Assembly: GCA_035560235.1 (NCBI GenBank)
Contig: DATMAG010000072.1
Span: 1-26,861 of the forward strand
Source of the DNA: DASRDU01 sp035560235
GTDB lineage: Bacteria; Acidobacteriota; Blastocatellia; RBC074
Direction: 5' to 3'
Length of the DNA stretch: 26,861 bases
The number at the start of each line of letters is the position of its first letter. Position 1 is the first letter of the stretch. A program made the translations under genes and the position numbers. The notes under the pieces are model-generated. The model was not told the origin of the DNA and did no database searches. It saw only the letters and a program-made list of their open reading frames with translations. Positions 23,686-26,861 of this stretch are shown piece by piece.

Positions 23686-24567
23686 TCAGATGATGTCAGC
23701 CATCGTCGCTTCGACGCGCTTGAAATAGATATAGCCAGCGGCAAAGAGCGCCACTGAAATCAGCGCTGGAAAGCCGAGCAGAAGCCAGTCGGGCGACTGT
23801 CCCTGCAGCACCACGCGGCGAAAGTTCTCAATAAAACCGGCCATCGGGTTGAGCAGATAGATCGTGCGAAACCGCGCCGGAACCACGCTCAGCGGATAGA
23901 TCACCGGCGAGGCGAACATCCACAACTGCAGCAGCAGCGGCACCGCTACGCCGATGTCACGAAACCGCACCTGCGTTGCCGACAGGATCAGCGCCAGCGC
24001 CGTTATGAAAATGGTCAGCACCACAATAATCGGCACTGCCAGGAGCGCATTCACTGTCACCTGCACTCCGAAATAAAGCATCAGCCCGCCAAGCAACACC
24101 GCCGCCAGCGTGAAATCAAAGAGCGCCGCCAGGACATAGGTGATCGGCAGAATCTCGCGCGGAAACCAGACCCGTGTGACCAGCTGCGCATGACTCACCA
24201 GCCCGTTGGTCGCATTGCCGACTGCCGTTGAAAGATACGTCCACAGCAGCAGCGCGGCATAAGTGAAGACCGCATAAGGCGCGCCTTCGCTCGGCATTCG
24301 CGCAAAAAGCGAAAAGATCACCGTGTAGATCAGCATCAGCGAAAACGGCTGCAGCAGCGCCCACGAGATGCCGAGCAGCGACTGTTTGTAGCGCACCCTG
24401 ATCCGGTGCAGCGTCAGCGTGTAAAGCAGGTCACGGTATTCGGCAAGCAGTCGCAGCTGCGCCATCAGCCCGCGCCACGAAAGCTGCGGCGCGCGAATCA
24501 CCCTGACGCGGCGCGGCCCGTCCGCTGTGTGATCGAATGAATCCGGTGTCAGAACAGTTGATGACAT
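23686..24567 (-). CDS. wzm: Wzm-type ABC-2 permease of polysaccharide export
   Basis: A 293-residue membrane protein. A ~60-residue cytoplasmic N-terminus ends in RIRVRYKQSLLGISWALLQP (55-74), the conserved entry of this family. Six hydrophobic segments follow at about 69-88, 100-117, 143-166, 173-196, 207-226 and 262-281. The loop IYLLNPMAGFIENFR (236-250) is also characteristic. It forms the channel that moves undecaprenyl-linked glycan across the inner membrane with Wzt. The gene begins 10 bases after the GT4 stop, consistent with one operon. Specificity for O-antigen, capsule or exopolysaccharide cannot be told from the permease. Confidence 0.92.
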   Translation of the reverse strand: MSSTVLTPDSFDHTADGPRRVRVIRAPQLSWRGLMAQLRLLAEYRDLLYTLTLHRIRVRYKQSLLGISWALLQPFSLMLIYTVIFSLFARMPSEGAPYAVFTYAALLLWTYLSTAVGNATNGLVSHAQLVTRVWFPREILPITYVLAALFDFTLAAVLLGGLMLYFGVQVTVNALLAVPIIVVLTIFITALALILSATQVRFRDIGVAVPLLLQLWMFASPVIYPLSVVPARFRTIYLLNPMAGFIENFRRVVLQGQSPDWLLLGFPALISVALFAAGYIYFKRVEATMADII

Positions 24568-24577
24568 GATTCGCTGT

Positions 24578-25759
24578 TCAGTCAGCAGCAGGCTGCCAGT
24601 CCGGCTGATACCGTGCGAATTGGCTTTTGCGTTTCAGCAGCCCGCAGTAGAGCTTTGTCACATTCGCCGCAAACTGTTCGCGGCTGAATTCACTGATGAC
24701 GACCCGACGGCCCGCTGCGCCGAGTCGCGTTGCCCGTGCACTGTCCCCGAGCAGCGACAGCAGATGCCCGGCCAGCGCGGCCTCGTCCTTGTGCGCAAAG
24801 AGCAGCCCGTTTTCCTTGTGCCGAACGAGTTCGGGAATCCCGTCAACCGCAGTGGCGATGACCGGCTTGCCCTGAGCCATCGCTTCGAGGATGACGAGCG
24901 GCAGCCCTTCACAGTGCGTGCTCAGCACGAAGAGATCCATCACGCTGATCAGGCGCGGCACATCGGCGCGAAAGCCTGTGAACACAAACTGCGAAGCGAC
25001 GCCCGAAGCCGCGAGCAGCGCCTGCACCTCGCGGTAATGTTCGCGGTGCGCCGCCGTCTGAGAATGATCGCCGACAATCAGAAACCGCGCGTCGGGATAC
25101 ACTGTAATGACCCGCGCCGCAGCCCTGGCGAGCGTCGCGTAATCCTTCTGCGGCGCAACGCGCGCAACCATCCCGATGACTCTCGCCTGCTCCGACAGCC
25201 CCAGTTCAGCGCGCACCTTTCGCCGCTCTTCCTCGCTGAAGTCCGGAGGCGGATCAATGCCGTCGTAAAGCACCGAGCCGCGACCTGGCGCAACCCGGCA
25301 GTCGAACTGCTGCCACGTGTGGTGCGAGACAAAAGCAAAATGACTGACGGGGCGCAGAAAGACGCGGTCGCGGCGCGTGATTTCTGCAAAGCGATTGCGC
25401 ACGTGGCAAAGCACTGGCACCTGAGCCAGCCGTCCTGCCAGCGCGGTGTAATGCGCGGCCAGCACATCGGCGCAGTGCATCAGCTCAACGCCGTGCGCTC
25501 TGAGCTGCCGCGCCAGATGGAGCGAAGCGCGCAGGTATGCGGCGGGACGATGCAGACTCGGTTCGACTGCGGTGAAGCTGAACGTCTCGAATCCTGAGTG
25601 CGCAAACAGGTCGCGCACCTCACCGGCTTCGCTGAGACAGAGCGCAACGTGATCGAAGCGGTCACCCGTCGCCTGCGCGATGCGCAGCGTCGCCAGTTCG
25701 GTGCCGCCGACCGAAGGCCAGGGCAGCACGTGCAGAATTCGCGGTCGTCTCTCTCTCAT
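24578..25759 (-). CDS. GT4-family glycosyltransferase, paralogue 2
   Basis: A 393-residue GT-B enzyme paralogous to the one at 19317-20492. It opens RILHVLPWPSVGGTELATLR (7-26). The middle has LMHCADVLAAHYTALAG, CHVRNR, SVLYDGIDPP and IGMVARVAPQKDYATLARA, and the donor side has the EX7E block STHCEGLPLVILEAMAQG. The start MRERRPRILH (25759) is preferred because homologous N-termini begin here; an upstream ATG at 25819 would overlap the preceding GT2 by about 50 bases. No strong ribosome binding site is visible before 25759. The gene runs almost directly into wzm (10-base gap). Confidence 0.87.
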   Translation of the reverse strand: MRERRPRILHVLPWPSVGGTELATLRIAQATGDRFDHVALCLSEAGEVRDLFAHSGFETFSFTAVEPSLHRPAAYLRASLHLARQLRAHGVELMHCADVLAAHYTALAGRLAQVPVLCHVRNRFAEITRRDRVFLRPVSHFAFVSHHTWQQFDCRVAPGRGSVLYDGIDPPPDFSEEERRKVRAELGLSEQARVIGMVARVAPQKDYATLARAAARVITVYPDARFLIVGDHSQTAAHREHYREVQALLAASGVASQFVFTGFRADVPRLISVMDLFVLSTHCEGLPLVILEAMAQGKPVIATAVDGIPELVRHKENGLLFAHKDEAALAGHLLSLLGDSARATRLGAAGRRVVISEFSREQFAANVTKLYCGLLKRKSQFARYQPDWQPAAD

Positions 25760-25769
25760 CACCAGTCCA

Positions 25770-26750
25770 TCAGAGCGAATAACGCAGCCGGTAAGCCCGG
25801 CGCAGCAGGCCCGGCGCAAAGCGCAGCCCGAGCAGCGCCAGGCGCAGTTTCAGCGTCGAGCGCAGCGTGCCTGAACGGCTCAGGATTTCGCGCGCGTGGC
25901 GATAATCACCGGCCAGCAGATGCTGTTTGCCGCGTTCCAGATCAATCGCCGCCTGGCATCGGTTCTTGGCGGCGATCAGCATTCGCCTCCGGTCCGAAGT
26001 CAGCGGCAGTGTGCGTTCGATCTTTCTGAGCACTTCAATTTCGCTTTCAAGCATCCGCGTCGAAGTGGCCGAGAGGCTGTCGCGGCGGCAGCGATGCCCG
26101 CCGAGCAGTTGCGTTTGATAAGCGATGCGCAACCCGCGATGTGCCATCCGCAGCCACAAATCGAAATCCTCGCAGCGCCAGAAATCCTCATCGAACAGTC
26201 CGGCCTCAATCAGCGCCTGACGGCGCGCCACCACAGTCGAAAGCAGCACCACGCACTGCCAGTTCACCAGGCTCTCAAAATTGACCGGCCCGTGCGAGGG
26301 CGACGTGGCCATAAAGGTCTGCCCGGCGAGCGGCGAATCGCCGAAGAGCAGCGCATCGGCATAAACCAGATCGAGTGCCGAATCGCCGCGCAGAATTTTG
26401 AGCTGCTCGGCCAGAAACTCAGGCATCCAGACATCATCGCTGTCGAGCAGTGCGACATATTTGCCGCGCGCCCGGCGAATGCCCAGATTGCGCGCCGCCG
26501 CCGGGCCGCGATTCTCCTGCTCCAGATAAATGATGCGGTCGCGGAACGGCCTCAGTTCAACTTCGAGTTCGGCGGTGTCGGGCGAACCGTCGTTGATGAC
26601 TATGACCTCGTATTCAGTGAAGGTCTGCGCAAAGACTGAAGCCAGGGTTTCGCCGATGAACTCCGCCGAGTTGTAAACCGGAATGATGACGCTCACGACC
26701 GGAGCGGTATGTCTGTAAGCATTGCCCGGATTGTTCACTTCCGTTCTCAT
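25770..26750 (-). CDS. GT2-family glycosyltransferase
   Basis: A 326-residue GT-A enzyme: VVSVIIPVYNSAEFIGETLAS (18-38), VIVINDGSPD (49-58), ENRGPAAARNLGIRRARG (79-96), the metal-binding DSDD (103-106) and WRCEDFDLWLRMA (191-203) with the probable catalytic ED. A C-terminal ~100-residue basic, helical region (RRMLIAAKNRCQAAIDLERG onward) resembles helical-repeat-like tails found after some GT2 domains. It is the first complete gene of the minus-strand run. No ribosome binding site stands out before the ATG, and the preceding gene ends four bases upstream, so it is probably cotranscribed with that gene. Donor unknown. Confidence 0.88.
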   Translation of the reverse strand: MRTEVNNPGNAYRHTAPVVSVIIPVYNSAEFIGETLASVFAQTFTEYEVIVINDGSPDTAELEVELRPFRDRIIYLEQENRGPAAARNLGIRRARGKYVALLDSDDVWMPEFLAEQLKILRGDSALDLVYADALLFGDSPLAGQTFMATSPSHGPVNFESLVNWQCVVLLSTVVARRQALIEAGLFDEDFWRCEDFDLWLRMAHRGLRIAYQTQLLGGHRCRRDSLSATSTRMLESEIEVLRKIERTLPLTSDRRRMLIAAKNRCQAAIDLERGKQHLLAGDYRHAREILSRSGTLRSTLKLRLALLGLRFAPGLLRRAYRLRYSL

Positions 26751-26753
26751 CAG

Positions 26754-26861
26754 TTACTGCCTGGTTGCAAGCGCCTGCTTCAGACTCTTTTCGAGCGCGT
26801 TCAGATCGCAGCCGATGCGGCGTCCATCAGTTCCTGCGGCGGTGACACTGCTCGCGCCTGT
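26754..26861 (-). CDS. C-terminal fragment of an upstream gene, possibly a beta-helix protein
   Basis: Reading leftwards from the right edge, one frame is open for 35 codons and stops at TAA (26754-26756), four bases before the first GT2 start. The peptide contains GTDGRRIGCDLNALEKSLKQ. This resembles GTNGRDPGIDPDELNAAQ, which closes the beta-helix part of the plus-strand gene at the left edge. The likeness (GTxGRxxGxDxxxL) suggests another beta-helix protein ending here, but it rests on under 20 residues. The spacing implies cotranscription with the cluster. Confidence 0.5.
   Translation of the reverse strand, partial: TGASSVTAAGTDGRRIGCDLNALEKSLKQALATRQ

Overview
The window is a GC-rich, almost fully coding stretch of a bacterial surface-polysaccharide locus. 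Nineteen complete genes lie end to end on the minus strand (about 26750 down to 2250), so transcription runs right to left. One 5'-truncated gene on the plus strand (2-2083) converges on them, and the last codons of one more minus-strand gene enter at the right edge. The style of the genes suggests Acidobacteriota, possibly Blastocatellia or a relative: a beta-helix protein with a TPTPTP linker and tandem beta-rich modules, a heparinase-fold lyase beside AsnB, and CACGAAT or TCTCCATT intergenic repeats. This is an inference from remembered family distributions; no rRNA or other marker gene is present.

Layout in transcription order. A GT2 (25770-26750) and a GT4 (24578-25759) come first. The export block follows: Wzm-type ABC permease (23686-24567), an inserted GT2 (22678-23667), Wzt-type ATPase with a C-terminal carbohydrate-binding-type domain (21440-22681) and a SAM methyltransferase (20562-21419). 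Next come a GT4 (19317-20492), two tandem-duplicated GT2 genes (18241-19290, 17172-18197), a CapK/PaaK-like adenylate-forming enzyme (15767-17161) and a DUF362 protein (14379-15770). Two further GT4 genes (13014-14195, 11721-12893) lead to a heparinase II/III-family protein (9145-11655), an AsnB-type amidotransferase (7148-9109), a GT4 (5892-7151) and AlgD-type GDP-mannose 6-dehydrogenase (4553-5863). The run ends with a transmembrane pseudokinase (3132-4514) and an ExeA/PEP-CTERM-type AAA ATPase (2250-3116).

Together the genes read as a pathway for an acidic heteropolysaccharide. AlgD supplies GDP-mannuronate, eight or more glycosyltransferases assemble the repeat, and Wzm/Wzt export it. The methyltransferase beside Wzt may cap the chain. 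AsnB, the CapK-like enzyme and DUF362 may decorate it or its precursors, and the heparinase-fold protein may trim it. Several genes (ATPase, GT4, AsnB) are types that also occur in exosortase (EpsH/XrtA) polysaccharide loci, but no exosortase, initiating sugar transferase, polymerase or flippase is visible here.

The few gaps hold inverted repeats: a TCTCCATT/TTTGCAG hairpin at 2123-2232, a second copy with an expanded arm at 14245-14346, and a CACGAAT triad at 12912-13004. Single repeat-like arms also lie inside or across gene ends at 18255-18279 and 17162-17185. These repeats create misleading upstream start codons for neighbouring genes. No gene-free stretch exceeds 300 bases; the longest are 2084-2249, 12894-13013 and 14196-14378. 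No RNA gene, insertion sequence, CRISPR array or clear intrinsic terminator was found.
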